Shown here in pieces: positions 17,401-30,169 of a DNA stretch of 64,000 bases (within the stretch, counting starts at the first letter, position 1; each line of letters opens with the position of its first letter). Source of the stretch: Thunnus maccoyii (Eukaryota; Chordata; Actinopteri; Scombriformes; Scombridae); assembly GCF_910596095.1 (NCBI RefSeq), contig NC_056545.1, positions 25,443,067 through 25,507,066 of the forward strand. The letters run 5' to 3'. The notes below the pieces were generated by a model, which worked only from the letters and a program-made list of their open reading frames with translations, did not search any database and was not told where the DNA came from. The translations under genes and the position numbers were made by a program.

Positions 17401-19704
17401 TGTGTGTTTTCAGAGGGCCATCACTATCCTGGACGTGGAGAAAAGGCTGTCTCGCTGTATGAGGGAGAGACTTCGCTGTGGGGTGGAGAAAAACCTGGGC
17501 ACTGCTGCTGGAGGAGACCATCGCCGGTGCTTCAGGTTTGCTTCTTTCAGTTTCAAATGATGATACAATTGATGAAATGAATGATGAGATGATGATGATG
17601 ATCAGGGACTGACGTGTTTGGTAAGGCCCCATCAACAGGTGCAAGTGAATGTCCTGGATTTCATAGAAGTGTACTGCCATAATAGTATAAATATTCATAA
17701 TGTCTCTGCCTCATCACAGATTATGACCCAAGTACCCATCTCTGTGTACAATGGGTTTGCAAAATTGATTGGTAATATGTACTACTATAGCACATGGAAA
17801 CTACATTTAAGCCATGCTATGCCGAAATATCTTAACAACTATCGGATGGATTGTGATGAATTTTGATGATGTTGTGAATGTGTTCATGGTGCCCAGAGGA
17901 TGTAGTCTACTGACTTTCATTTAGCGCCACCAGCAGGTCAACATTTTTATTTATCTCACCATCTACTGGATGAATTGGCAAAAAAAATAGTATCAACATT
18001 GATTCGTTTCTGTTGACAGTGAATCTTAATGACTTTGGTTCTTCTGATTTTTCCTCTGGTGCCACCATGTGGTTGACATACTGTATGTTTTTTTTTCTTT
18101 TTAAATTATTTTTTACAGCTGTTGGATGGATATTACTGTGAAATTTGATTGACACATCCATGTCCCCCTCAGAACAAATTATCACAACATTGGTGATTCC
18201 TTAACTTTTCCTCTCGGGCCATCATCAGGTCAACATTTTAATTTGTCCCATATTTTGGTTTATGACCAAATACATGCAAAACTAATGTTCAGAGTCAATC
18301 AGAAAATGTTAGCATGCCAACACGCTAAACAAAGATGGTGAACGCTGTAAACATTATACCTGCTAAACATCAACATTTTAGGATTGTCATTGTGAACATG
18401 TTAGCATGCTAAATGCTAACATTTAGCTCAAAGCACTGCTGTTCATAAGCACAGTCTCACAGTGGTGATAGTGTTCTGTAATATTGAGGCCCAGTCCAAC
18501 GGAAGGGCTTTGGGTCAAAATTTTTACTTTAAAACCATAATTATTTCAGTTGATATAATGCTCTAACAGTGTATATCATTTAATAAATGTGTGTTTTATC
18601 AAATTGCCACAACTGCTACACAGCAAACATGAGGCAGGGTAGTATTCAAGCATTGGAGTACTGGTTGTTTCTGGGGGAAATGTAGTGAAGCCGCCATAGG
18701 TAATCTGCAATGTGAGCTACCTGCTATGTACTTAAAGGTGACAAGGTACAAACACAATGCACAGAAAGTAGGAGGATCCATTGGTTAATCCAGCCCTGGA
18801 TAAGGCCTGTAGAAATTAGTATGTTTGCTGTGTTTATGATGATTGAACATTTTAACACAGTTATTAGTCACATTTTGTGATTAGCTACATGTTTCATATG
18901 TCCACTGGTCAGGGGTGGTCCTGTTTTGTGTCCAGTTGTGCTGGATAACAGTAAATATGCTTGTGTGTCCTCAAATGCATGACTTGGTGGGTTTGTGTCA
19001 GATTTTGCAGTGATAGTAAGAATATTGTGAGGAGTATTGAAGTTGTTATCAGAGTTCCATTTGTTGTTGATATGATCAGTTACTGGATTTGCGTGTGAGA
19101 GATGGTCTGCTATGTTACAAAGTCTCATCTCTTTTACATGTGAATGTAAAGATTTTTGATCAGCCACTACAGGTTGATCCTTTGAGAAGCAAAAAAAAAA
19201 AAAAAAAAAGCAGGCTTCAGCAAGTAAAATTTGACAAAAGATTGCAGCTGTGTGAGTAGGATCGGTTGATGCATAGTACAATGTGTTCTTCACTAATTTG
19301 CCTTCTCTGACAGCTGATTGATGCCTCACACAGTAGACAGTAATTGGAGCATGTGTCCTCTTGTTGTCTCAGAGTGGAGGAAGTCAACTGGAACAAATGG
19401 AACATCAACCTGGGCAAAATCAATGAGGATCCTGGGTGCGGGGATGGTGTCCAACAGCCTGCCTCCGACACCCCGCCGCACAGGAGAAACTTAGGTGCGG
19501 AAACATGGACACAGACTCAGAAGTGTTTAGATTAGAAAATGCCTTTTAAGCATTTCTCTGTGACATGAAAGTCATCCATGTCTAGTAACATTTCCTCCTT
19601 TTTCCACAGGGAGGAGCTGGAGAGGTTTATTCACGGAGGGCAATTGGCGACGGCAGACACACCAGTCCACAGAGATGAGGCCTCTGAGCACCACACCAGT
19701 GTAA
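8495..19704 (+). CDS. trpv1: TRPV1, transient receptor potential vanilloid channel (778 aa)
   Basis: A plasma-membrane, heat- and acid-activated non-selective cation channel of sensory neurons. Coding exons: 8495-8703, 8890-9047, 9142-9294, 12026-12163, 13248-13546, 14042-14218, 14305-14460, 14542-14637, 14725-14795, 16425-16590, 16677-16743, 17012-17319, 17414-17535, 19373-19494, 19610-19704 (TAA). All phases agree, giving 778 residues against about 839 in mammals. Ankyrin repeats occupy about 90-340 ([37 protein letters not shown]), followed by six membrane segments, the selectivity filter GMGD (609-612) and the TRP box IWKLQ. The RWCFRVDEVNW block of mammals reads RRCFRVEEVNW. The N-terminus is unlike mammals and the C-terminal tail is shorter. 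Adjacency to SHPK supports TRPV1 over TRPV4. Oddities: LMNRTV where TRPV1-4 have LMGETV, and a changed vanilloid pocket (see findings). Confidence 0.95.
9420..10440 (+). mobile_element. L1/Tx1-type LINE fragment, decayed reverse transcriptase 3' part
   Basis: Lies in a TRPV1 intron. Translated pieces in several frames match the C-terminal part of fish L1/Tx1-like reverse transcriptases: GLKPNYDKC near 9460, [13 protein letters not shown] near 9545, [14 protein letters not shown] then [16 protein letters not shown] and [11 protein letters not shown] at about 9750-9910, and SYDDLIE at about 10200. Frameshifts and stops separate the pieces, so it is a dead 5'-truncated copy on the sense strand. 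Confidence 0.85.
11225..11760 (-). mobile_element. Tc1/mariner transposase remnant
   Basis: Minus-strand translation gives [20 protein letters not shown] and [19 protein letters not shown], the second catalytic Asp region and the Glu-containing end of a DD34E transposase. SVMLWGG lies upstream, near 11690-11680. A stop follows soon after EILD and the reading frame shifts, so it is inactive. The N-terminal half and the terminal repeats were not found. Confidence 0.9.
12362..12656. repeat. MITE family C with ttaaaaggg inverted ends
   Basis: Begins ttaaaagggtactcca and ends ggggtgccccttttaa; these ends are imperfect inverted repeats. It lies in a TRPV1 intron. A second copy of the tip (ttaagggtactca, 12348-12360) sits directly in front of it. 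Confidence 0.75.
14833..15010. repeat. Divergent copy of MITE family B
   Basis: Begins ttaaagctgccctgtggag and contains aaaatgcattgtctgtg and cttgaggtctagcaaacatt, which align to the same segment of the element at 49886-50166. The right end is unclear and may extend to about 15240. Confidence 0.65.
17620..18490. repeat. Dispersed fish repeat with ttagcatgct core, family unassigned
   Basis: A TRPV1 intron segment with repeated blocks such as ggatggattgtgatgaatt and ggatggatattactgtgaaa, two copies of catcaggtcaacattt or cagcaggtcaacattt, and gttagcatgctaaatgctaa. I recognise this wording as a frequent fish interspersed repeat but cannot name the family. Confidence 0.6.
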
Positions 19705-20600
19705 AGAGCTTCACAACAAAGAGCTTCACTCTGGCTGCTCAACTTGACTGACCTGAGCAAGAGGCATTCAACCTAGAGACAGTATTCAGTTTCAGGTCCC
19801 CAACAACTGAAGATCTGACTACCAACTGTCACTCTGACTTGAATTTAAATCTTGAAGTCTTTGAGGCATTTCATTTCATTTCATTACCATGAGCACTGAT
19901 GAAGAGCATGTTTTATTTGTTCATTTGACTGACATAATGGTGTACAAAAGCGTAATCTATCAATGCAGAATGCAGCAACAGGTGCCGCTTAAATGCCTGG
20001 GACATAATGGATTTGAAATACGTCAAACATTTAATCCAAAGGCTTCTGTAAATGCCTTTTCTGTCACCACCTGAACAGGATGTGCATCCTCTGCACAAAG
20101 GCCATAAACCTGCTGGCACCTCTGGCAGCCCTTAAAAATCTTTCATGGAGTAATACTGATCATGAAGGTGCTGATCCTGCCCTCCTGCTGGGTGCCCTTT
20201 ATCCAAGTCCCATTTTCATCACAGCCAGACAAGCTAAATCTACTGCAGCCAGATAGTCCTGGGGATTTCACAGCTTGCTTTGTCTACTCTACTTCCTGTT
20301 TCTATTTGGTAGAGGTTGTCCTGGATAAATGGCATGAAAGCACAGTAATTGGTGCAACAATCACCACGTTCAGCACCAGCTGTTGCAGTTACAAATCATA
20401 TGTTGAGACAGGCCTTTTGAACTGTGCAGCCAGTTGTGAGACTGGCTGTGTAAGAAACAAATGTGTGAACAGTAAGATACTTGAACTAACTGTCACAAAG
20501 GACGACGACATTTGAGTTATTATATCTCTGTAAGGCTGAAGTGAGCAGTTCAGACTGTTGCAGATAATCCAAACGATGGTTCAGACTCATTTCAAAGCAT
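19705..20600 (+). other. Probable TRPV1 3' UTR / convergent gap
   Basis: Non-coding sequence after the TRPV1 stop. No AATAAA appears on the plus strand until 20754-20759, which lies beyond the first FAM222B minus-strand poly(A) candidates. The TRPV1 3' end is therefore either non-canonical or overlaps that of FAM222B. Confidence 0.45.
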
Positions 20601-20610
20601 AAATTAGAAC

Positions 20611-20621
20611 TTTATTTTATT
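20611..20621 (-). terminator. Distal FAM222B poly(A) signals
   Basis: Two overlapping TTTATT on the plus strand read AATAAA on the minus strand, about 2.1 kb after the FAM222B stop. Confidence 0.5.
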
Positions 20622-20944
20622 ATTACAATATTACAAAAAGAGTAGCACAACTCTCACGCTCTTGCCTTTTATCTGTCGTACAGAATGACACAAAAGAAAG
20701 GCTTGTGGACCTTCTTCCATTTCACAGCAATAGTACAAGAAACAAAAGAAGAAAATAAAATTTAAATAACAAGCAAATCAAGTATTATAAATAGTCACAA
20801 CTGCAAACTGAAGCTTTGAAACTTGGAAAAAATGTTACAGCTCAGTAACTACACATTGCTAAAATATATAATTACAAAATATTACTCCTTTTCTTACTTT
20901 CCATAAAGAATCTCTAAGGAATTGCTCTGTCTATTCAACAAAAC

Positions 20945-20950
20945 TTTATT
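20945..20950 (-). terminator. Proximal FAM222B poly(A) signal
   Basis: TTTATT on the plus strand gives AATAAA on the minus strand, about 1.8 kb downstream of the FAM222B stop codon. Confidence 0.5.
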
Positions 20951-21147
20951 AAAATAAAAAGACCAGAAAAAACAAAGAAACCAAAAATTGCTGTTTCTGC
21001 GTATCCTTACCATCTTCTTTCTCCTTATTATTTGGGGTTTTCATTAAAACCATGCTCATTTTCAAAGGAAAGTCCAAGGACCAAACACTTAAGGCTTTTT
21101 AAGGGCTGTTAGGGGGTAGGTGAACAAAACATGGGCGTCATTGTGTT

Positions 21148-21150
<3 letters not shown>

Positions 21151-21234
<84 letters not shown>
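21151..21234. repeat. (CA)n microsatellite
   Basis: About 42 AC units with one G interruption, inside the predicted FAM222B 3' UTR. Confidence 0.95.
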
Positions 21235-21236
<2 letters not shown>

Positions 21237-21663
21237 ACCCTCACACTCATCCACCCTTAACTCTACCCACATCAGCAGGCAACATTCACACACAATCATT
21301 AAACTTTAAAGTTACAGTAGTCTAGTAGGTAAGCCAGTGTACAATAAAATAAACAATGCATTTGCTGTTTCACTTTAAACTTAAGTCAGTTTTGTTTACC
21401 TCCAAGTGATCTTGCAAGTGATCAATTTGGTCTTTTTGATCAGACTTCACATCAGAATCAGTAGCAACTACACATAACTTAATTCACTTAAGTTACTGCT
21501 GTCTGGATCAAAACTCTGGTTAGGCTTGTTGTTAGTTTCTACATGACATTAGTAACACTATTATTTCTTCTAGTCCAGAGTTTTGTCCTCATAACTAACC
21601 TGTCTCCTTCAATACCTGCAAAACAAATAATCTTAACATTCAAGTAATACATTTGTCATGGTT

Positions 21664-21688
21664 AAAAAAAAAAAAAAAAAAAAAAAAA
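21664..21688. repeat. A25 homopolymer
   Basis: A run of 25 A on the plus strand; in the FAM222B mRNA it would be a U run. Confidence 0.9.
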
Positions 21689-22728
21689 CAATCTGAAAAG
21701 GAAACAAAAATAAAATGGCACATCTTCATAACAGTGTGTCCTTGTTAACCTGACTTTGGCCATTTTAAGGTATAAGAGTTTATCTTTCAGGACTTTTCTG
21801 CACTAAACTTTTCACAATCTTGTTGCCAAACCTTCCTGGCATCGGCAAAAAAGTTTTTTAAACACCTGAATTCATTGCAGCATTTTAAGCAGAACAGAGC
21901 ATCACCTTATTAACATATTTGCTCCCTGCTGGATCCTTACTATGTACAAACAACCTGATTACATGCGTCCTTAAGTGACAGAGAGGAATCAAGCTTGAAT
22001 ATTCCTACTATACAAATAAATAATTACATTTAAAAAGAATAAAACCTCTGTGTACATGTGCATACTGCAAGTTTTTCCAGCTGTACTTAGTAGTCCAGTG
22101 TCTGATGGCTTTACACTGAAACAAGACCATTACTCTTTCTTCTGTCCTCAAGAAGAAAATGGTTATGATTGTGTTTAATCTTAAAGTTACTGTGAGGTTT
22201 GAGCTTAAACACCAAAATGAAAATGAGTAACCTGTCTAATAAAACTAGTCAGAGCCGAAGTTTCCTGACATGACCCTGTAAAAAAACATCCACCGATAGA
22301 TGTTACTGTTTTTCAGTGACGGATATATCTGTTTTTCTTCTTTCTTACATGCATAAGAAAACTTTACCGACAGGTCTGAAGTAGAAATAACACAGGATCT
22401 GTGAAGATCCAGGCACACAGATAGACAAGTATGATAGAGGAAGAAACAGGGAATGACACACAGTACAGACGTGTACACACACGTGAAAAAGTTCCCTAAA
22501 GTGCCACATAAAAGCACTCATTAACAAAAAAAAAAAAAGTAGCAATTGATCACTTGCAAGATTAATTAAAAAAGAACCAAAAAACTACTGTTCTTCATTA
22601 AATATATTAATTTGCCCTCTTTAAGATTAGCGGTCATTTGTTTAAGTTATCAATTTAGTTTTATGTGTTTCCTTTCTTAAGACTAAACAAAGGGGTTTTG
22701 ATAAATGTTGTGTAGACAAGGCCATAGC

Positions 22729-25700
22729 TTATCTGTACCCTGGGTGCTGGATGAGAGCGGTTCTGCCATCCCCAACCTCCGGACCTACCCTGCTCAGAGG
22801 AGGCCTGTGCATCTTGCCCATCAACCCTAGATTCTGATCGCGGAAGTAGGGCGTCTGGAAGTCCCCACCCAAGTAATCTGCTGTTTGCATCAGATTAGTC
22901 TGGGCGGAGGAGGAGGAGGTGGAGGAGCTCGTTCCTAGCCTGTAATGGGGAGCCCCAGGGGGCCCACAGTCTAGCGTGGTGCACCCCCCTGGGCCCGCAC
23001 CATGGAATGGCATGGCTACGTCCTGAGACCCGGAGCTGTCACTGTTGGGTGTGGGTAGGATACTGCTGTTCCAAATGTGGGACTGGAAGTAGTGACCATT
23101 AGTGTAGTGGGCCATGGGACCGGGCATGCCGTTGTTGACAGGGGGAGAGGGGGTGGGCCTCTCTACGGGAGGTTTCAGTGTGTAAGGCTGACCCACACAC
23201 ACCTCTGCAGGGTAGCCCATGCCCTTAAAATGGAAGGCGGGGTCCCTGGAAGGCTGCTTACAGAGGTGGGTCCCACCGTTCTGAATGTGGGGTACATGGG
23301 TCAACTGGTGCTGATTCCAAGAGCGCATCTTCTGCTGCTGTGAATTATGTTGTAGCTGTTGTTGCTGCGGATTCTGTTGGGGATGCAGGTGCTGCTGGAG
23401 GTGGTGCTGCTGCTTGAGATCAGTGTGGTTGGAAGGCAAGTGGTTCATAGCAGCCACGCTGTGTGGAGGATGAGCTCCCACTGGGGCAGTTGCTTTCTCT
23501 TGAGGGCCAATAATGCAGTTGGGTGGGGGGAACCCAGGGGTGGCAGGGTTGCTGTGCATGGACACCCTGGAGCAGGCGCTGATAAGCAGGTTGCGACTGA
23601 TGGGGCTGGGGTTGGCGATCTGGCCCTCGCACATGGAGGTGGCTCCTGCACCTTGGGCCCGAGCTTGGCAGAACTGGTTGATCTGATGCACGATGGTGCT
23701 CAGGTCAGCCTGGCAGCCCTGGTGTAGCCCGGTGGCCATGGAGAGTGGAATGGTTGAGGTAGAGACGGTAACGTTAGGCGGTGCGTCGCCATCTGGCAGC
23801 TTTCTGCTCCCCTGCAGGCCAGGTGGCGGCTGCTGCTGAAGGTGCTGCTGCTGAAGCATGACAGTAGGGGGCCCCTGTGGGTGGCCAAGGGCTGGGTGCT
23901 GAGACAGAGTCTGGAGTCTGGATGGGCCCTGAGGGTGCTGGGCCATTGGGGGAGGGTGTCTGAGGCTCTGGGTGTGACCCTGCTGCTGAGGGAGGGGCAT
24001 CTGTAGAGTCTGAGGCGGGTCCTGTGGTTGAAGGGGTAAGCTCTGCTGGGGTCGGGGAAGGTTCAGCAGAGGTGGGTGGTGGTGGTTTAAAGTGCTAGTT
24101 GAAGCCACTTGGTAAGGTCCGGTGGGAGGGTTCATGATGACTTCAGGGTGCAAGCGAGCCCGGCTGCCAGCAAAATCTTTGAGGATGCCTTTGACTGTGG
24201 GCACCTTGACGATGGCGAGGAGGCCTGTCTTGGCACTGGCCTGAGAGGAAGGGTAAGGGCTGTAGCGCTGGCCTGATGTATCCAGCCCGTTTACTGTACG
24301 GCGCACGTGGTTTCGCTGGGGGACCTTGACACTGTTGGGGAAGATCTTGATGGTGAGGGGGTTGTTGGCAACCTTCTTAGCATAAGCATCCAATTCTGCA
24401 GGGGTTGGAAACGGAGCGGATCTCATCCTTTGTGTGGTGTCCCCTGGGGTGGAGGACAGAGGTGAGACAGAGAAGAGGAGACAGAATTGGGGGGATGAAC
24501 AGAGTGGGGAGAGAGACAATTTAATCCAGGTAGAAGTGTACATGGCACAAAAGAGCACATCAGTAGTAATCTGAGCAGCTGAGAGGAACCTGATTTGGAC
24601 AGTGCTCTCATATTCCATACCTCACTATTTTTCTCCTAAACCATCACAACTCCCATCTCAAAAGGACAAAGAGATTTCCGAGCTCATTCTCAGCGGAATT
24701 ATTGTGGCGGACACATTCTCAGTCTAAAATCCAATTTTGTGGTGCTGTTGGCGACTTTGAGGTCAGGAGCTTTTAGTGGCCTTAATTGACGTAGGATCTG
24801 GGCAAACAATAAGCATGCATCTGAGGGGGGGCTGCGCTGCTTGCTACTGAATCACAAACTAAACAAAGAATGAGCGAGGCAGTGATGGTCCCCTGTGGCT
24901 GCTTTGGGGAGAAGGAAAGAAAGAGATAGATGCAGAGAGCAGAGCTCCATGACAGCAGACAAGTAATCAGACACAGCAGCAATGTCTCTGATCTGCGGTA
25001 ACACCTCCCAGGCCTCCGCTCGCAGACATTTGTTACACCTGCTAAGCACTGTGGCTAAATTTAACAATGCCGAAGTGACAATGTGAACATGATTACGTGT
25101 TTGTGCATGTGTGAGGGTGTGTTTTATTTATGAGCCTGTTTAAAATGTGCGACAAGATAATGCAGGTGTTGGCTAATGTTGTCAGCATCTTGTTGTTTTA
25201 AGTCTGGGTGGATGTGATTGCATGTTTCATTGCAATCCAGTGTACTCACTTCCAATTCTTTCAAATAAAAGTCAGTGATAATTGTTTTTTTTTTAGAAAA
25301 TGACAGGCTCTTCTCCTCACTTTCCTCCATCCCGCTGCCCTGATCACCTCGGCCCCGCCAGTCTGACCCACTTACAATACACAGCTTTCGGACTGATGGA
25401 CACGAGTGCAGCTGATCTGTGGGACGGATCACTAGTATCAGATTACTGTGCTACATTCAACTCACTCTTTCATTATTTTTTGAATAGGGAGCTTTTCAGT
25501 TCAAGTAAAATAGATGTTGTCATTGCAGCATACGGGCTACTTCTCACTGTTGAGTGAGCAGTAATTTCAAATGTCTGAATTGCTGGCAGAGGTCTGTGGT
25601 TTCATGCGGCCGTGGCCGTTATGCTCAGCCTCACAGTAGGCAGACTGAGCTTGAGGGATGAGGCACAGAGCTGATCTCTGAGTGCTGACACGGCTGCACC

Positions 25701-28700
25701 AAGAGTTGTGCCAACTGGCTAATTAATTCCCGCTTTATTTGTGAACAGGAAACAATGGGCAGCGATGTGCGGGGCCGGTATAGGGCGGCACACAGGGGGC
25801 TGCTGTGACTAAGTGTTCAGCCTGCTGATGGCAGCCTCATTAATGCAGGGGTCTGGGCCAAGGAGCTGGAGCTCGACACCCGCCATCACAGCGGCCTAAT
25901 GTCTGTCGCTGAATAAATGCCGGGGTAAGCAAACACTGATAAATGAACACTTACACACAAGCACACAAACATGCTGAGGATGGACTTCACCTGTCAAACA
26001 CAGGTAATGATTAATGACCTTGTTGGAAATTATGTTTTGTAAAGTGACAGAGTAGCAGGCTTAATAAATACAAGGGCAGTTTGACTGTAACAGTTAACTC
26101 ACCCAGTTTTCACAGTATGAACAGGTTCTATTTACTATGCAGTGCATACCATTTAAAGCAAGAAAATTACACTTTAATTAAGTGCAACTTGTTTTCTATC
26201 AGTATTCAAGATATACTGGATTCAGAGCTTGTGAGATTCTGGCACAGCCCCCTTGGTCTGCACTCTTGTCAAAACCTCACGTCAGAGTAGAGGTAGAAAG
26301 TGTTGTAAGTAGGTGGGAAGAGATGTATAAAGTTTTTTTTTTTATCATTTCATGGGAATCTGCTTTTTTGGATGAAACCAGGATTGTAGACAGCACGAAT
26401 GAATGTTAAAGACCCCAGTAACTTTAAATGTGACATGTCATCATTCAGGGTTTTCTCTGCGTCTAGAGAGGCGGAGACAAGCTTTGTGGAGATATGAGGA
26501 CACACACTGAGCAGACATGGAAGGGTGAGGTGGGGATAATTAATACAAGCATGCAAGACTGATGGATCAAAACAGTCAAATTCAAAGAGCATCAACAAAG
26601 ACAACAACAAATTTTAGTGTCTAACTGGGGTCCGACTGCAAAATTAAACATGTTGTATTTTCATTTGAGACAAACTGTTCACAATTACATTTTAGGATAG
26701 TGATATTAGTGATATTAGGATAAGATATGTGTATAGTTCTATAGTGTTATTTGTATTATTTTAAAATAGAGGGGAAATAGCTTTCACTTGCCTTTAGATT
26801 GAGAAATATAGCAAGTAACACTGCAGTGAGCATATAACTGTGTACAGTGTTATTTCGTTGCCACTGGCACTTGTGTAATGAGTTTTATACTTAAGTTGTT
26901 GGACTCAGGCAAGTAGCAAATAAAGCAATGTCAATGTCTGGAAACTGACCAATCCATTAAATTGGAAAAGGGATTATACATTGTTAACAAAGCTCAGGCA
27001 GGCATTTTCTGGGGGAAAAAAGCAAATCAGAAAGAAGAGTTTAATAGAAATGCTACAAAATGTGTAATAAAAAAAAAATCAAAAAAATCAGTGAATTACT
27101 GTTTAGAGTATTTGTCCCTAACGGTGGATAAAATCGACCTCCTGTTGTTTACATCTGTTTAACAGTTCTGGCGGTTGTTGATTATATGTTCTGGTAGCAA
27201 ATGTAGCTTATTAGCATTTCAACCTTAACCTGAAACCTGGATTAGTTGAAGAGCTTAAAGTATCAAGGGAGGGTTAATGAGGATATGAGTGAAGTTTGTA
27301 GGCGGCTGCTGGTGGCTACGAGCATATCATCTCTTAGATCTCCAGCTAAGCACGTTCCCAGGGAGGGAACAGGGGAAAGAGGCCAGTCTGGCCATATGTT
27401 AATTACCCCGCTGCTAGCTAGCTAGCTGGAACACAAGTGCACAGTCAGCAGGCACTAATTAGGGTTTCTTTTATTCAAACTACTGTTTTAATTGAACAAG
27501 GTTTAAGCAGCAGGGGGCAGGGGCTCATGCTGCTGTAAATTGCAATTTTCACACAAGAGCAGGAAATTGGGTCTGAGGCTTCGGCGTCAAATTAGACATG
27601 TGAATTTGGTTTCCCACATGAAGCCACCTCCTTACATTTTTGCAGACTTAAATAGCAGCTGAATAGAGCATCCCATGCTGATAGAGCAAGACCTCTGAAA
27701 AATGAAAAAATATACTAAGGAGAGGAAGAAAAGATGGTTGCTTTTGATCTCAGTGGGGACTGAGATGTGAAAATCAGCCAAGTGGTCCAGCTGTACTCAC
27801 TGTTTGTTCTGCCTATAAGAACTGAGGACCAAGGGCCATTTCCTGGTACTTGAATCATCCTGCCTGGGAGATGAGCTGTTTTCTCTGTGACCCACTGTCT
27901 CTTTGCGTACCTGATCTACTCCTCCGTCAGCCTTTACATTTCACAGCCATCATCTGTTAACAGTCACTCCCTGATGATAAATAGAGCAGCTGCTCTAGCC
28001 TTGCCTCTGACAGCAACCTGCAAGCTCATAACTTTAAATGACTCCTCTATGCACAGATTCACCCGCAGGAGAGGGGGCGAGCCTGGAGATCTGGAGCTCT
28101 TGGTTAAAATAGAGGGAGGGGAAAGTGTCAAAGACAAGATTCTCTACTACAGGACTCAGTATTGTAGTCCACTGAGTAGCTGGAAGGATGTAGCTCAAGA
28201 ATAGGATAATGGGAACACAGATTGGAACTAATTATGAAAACTCTATCTGAGCCATTTTTCTGTGGGAACTTGTCAGTATATTGAATAAAGATTTCCAGCG
28301 ACAACTAGTCTATGAATTTCACCTAAAAGCAAGTCAAGTACATCTCTCATGGAGTTAAGCTGTCAAATTATCTTCCATGCTGCGTAAACGATGGGGCTCT
28401 GAAGAGACAACGGGGCCCCCGGCATGTGCGGACAGCCTACAGGGACAAGGCCTGTGTGAGTGTTGAGGATTGAGGTCTGGTTCTGGCTGTGTGTGGCAGT
28501 GCACAGGGAACTAATGCCTCGACACACAACAACTGCACAAGAAAACCTTGATTTCCAGGGGTTGGACAGTAGGCAGTGAGGGAGGCAACCTGAGAGTGTA
28601 CAGATTTTTTTTTTTTTGGTGCTCACTCTTTCCAGTGGCCCTTTGATGAAAATGATTTAGTCTAAATGAAATACAGCTCCACGGCTTTTGATATAACACC

Positions 28701-30169
28701 ATGCCTGTTAATGATACTTTGAAGAGCAGATGAAAAGGAAAAGCATTATGAGAGAATGACGAGGAGAAAAAAAAAAAAAAATAGATTGAAATTACACTTC
28801 TAGGATCGGCCGTGCTGTGTGAAGCACGCTCCATCACCAAAATGGATTACAGTTTTGGGCAGAAAAACAAATTGAACTCCAGTTGCGCCTCCTGCTCTGA
28901 TGTGTCTTAGTGTGTCACATAAAGGAAGAGCAGAGAAACAGTCTAGCTGATGGCTGCACCATGTCACTAGCCTGCCTGAGTGAGGCAACAGACGCTGGCA
29001 CTTAGCAGACTCCCTCACGCTCGCTGATCTCCTGGGGGTTGGCTGATTACTGTGATTCTGAAATTACAGTCTTGATGAGCTGGAGCATTTTACAACAAAA
29101 AAAAAAAAAAAAAAAAAGAACTGCAGCAGAAATGGGTCAGGCTGGGGCTGAGTTTCTACTCTGAGAGAGAGAAAGAGGCAGGAGGAAATGGAGACGTAGA
29201 CTTTTTATGATGGAATAAATAAAACTTACCAACTGCTGTAATCCATGTCTGGCAAGTGATTGATTTTTTGGGTATATCTAAAACGCTCACTGTAGGAGTT
29301 ATAGCTCTATTATGATTAGGGACAAAGAAAATGAGAATATGCAAGTATGACTGTGCGCAGACAATGCATACACAGCATTATAGAGCACGAATGTACATTT
29401 GAACGTATTTAAAAAAAAGGGATACGTGATCAATTGCACTTTTCTCAGACTCAGTTAAGAGTCTCAGCTCTAACTGGCGATTGCTGGCTTCACCTCTCCA
29501 TTTGTGTTGCTGCCCCTCACTCCGAAAGAATCCAAGTTGAGTTGTAAAATTCAAACACTTTAAATAACTGGGCCAGATCCGACTAGTTTGCTGTTAAACC
29601 GGGGCAGCAGATTGCGTCTTAGATTCGCTCGCATTACAAGATCATCAGGCCAAAACCGCTCAGCCGCAATCTGTCTGCAAGTCTGACAGTAACTGACTCT
29701 TCCTGATGGTGAAAAGTACGGTCAAATCTAACACATGAATCTGATGACAGTGCTGTAGTGTGCGTGCAGCTTTTAGAACCACAGGGCTGCACTCCTGTGG
29801 CCGACAGATCTTCAGGGGGCGATGAGGGAGGGAGCCAATTCAATGTTCAGCAAATTAATGGTGCAGTTCATCCTAATTTCCCTTGAAGACAGATCTATCA
29901 TCCTGGAGCACGAAAATACTCTCATTTTGGTTTTTAACACAGAGCTGCAGGAAGAGAACCAGGCCGGGGTTGGCATGGGCATCTGACGTGGGGTAGGCAT
30001 CGGGATTGTAACAGCTTGGTTTGTTGTGTGGGATGGTGATGGTAGTTAATAGTGTGTGAGTGTGTGTGTGTGGAGCTCAGTACTTACATTTCTGAAGTCC
30101 AGTGTTCATCTGCGTGTGGGGGAGAAGCTGGAGGGGGAGGTCACCTGGCCCTGGCAGACAGGCCAGCAT
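22729..30169 (-). CDS. fam222b: FAM222B, proline/glutamine-rich protein (598 aa)
   Basis: FAM222B is a conserved vertebrate protein of unknown molecular function. The start exon is 30169-30088 and the terminal exon 24443-22729 (TAA at 22731-22729). The junction codon is TGG, giving the human-like WDTTQ. The protein has 598 residues; human is about 562. The N-terminus is MLACLPGPGDLPLQLLPHTQ, then the family core TPAELDAYAKKVANNPLTIK, KIFPNSVKVPQR and VNGLDTSGQRYSPYP, then a long Pro/Gln/His-rich low-complexity region with Q runs (about 390-430). Conserved short blocks follow: APPNVTVSTSTIPLSMA, HQINQFCQARA, EGQIANPSPISRNLL, ILPTPNSDSSGSQD and the C-terminal IQHPGYR. These match FAM222B rather than FAM222A. 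No catalytic or membrane segments were seen. Continuous reading upstream of 24443 is intron. Confidence 0.95.
24444..30087 (-). other. FAM222B intron between the two coding exons
   Basis: About 5.6 kb of non-coding sequence. No transposon remains, RNA genes or coding exons were recognised. A CTCF-like motif (27507-27520) and a GCTAGCTAGCTAG run near 27415-27428 are the only local patterns noted. The lack of repeats suggests conserved non-coding DNA, but this cannot be tested here. Confidence 0.75.
27507..27520 (+). promoter_or_regulatory. CTCF-like core motif
   Basis: GCAGCAGGGGGCAG matches 13 of 14 positions of CCASYAGRKGGCRS in plus orientation. It lies in the FAM222B intron. Confidence 0.45.

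Larger units (their letters stand above)
20951..22728 (-). other. FAM222B 3' UTR (predicted)
   Basis: An AT-rich non-coding stretch between the FAM222B stop and its likely poly(A) signals. It includes the (CA)n tract (read as (GU)n in the mRNA) and a 25-nt A run (read as U25). No coding exon was seen on either strand. Confidence 0.6.

Noticed and set aside
8495..19704. TRPV4 as the identity of the channel
   Set aside because: The pore reads GMGDMEFTE (TRPV1-like GMGDLEFTE) rather than the TRPV4 form, and the gene follows SHPK as TRPV1 does.
21131..21325. His/Thr repeat open frame
   Set aside because: A translation of the (CA)n microsatellite.
24444..24618. 58-residue N-terminal extension of the large FAM222B open frame (MEYESTVQ...)
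   Set aside because: It reads through a good splice acceptor (ccccag at 24449-24444). The true upstream exon is at 30088-30169, and the TGG junction restores the conserved WDTTQ.
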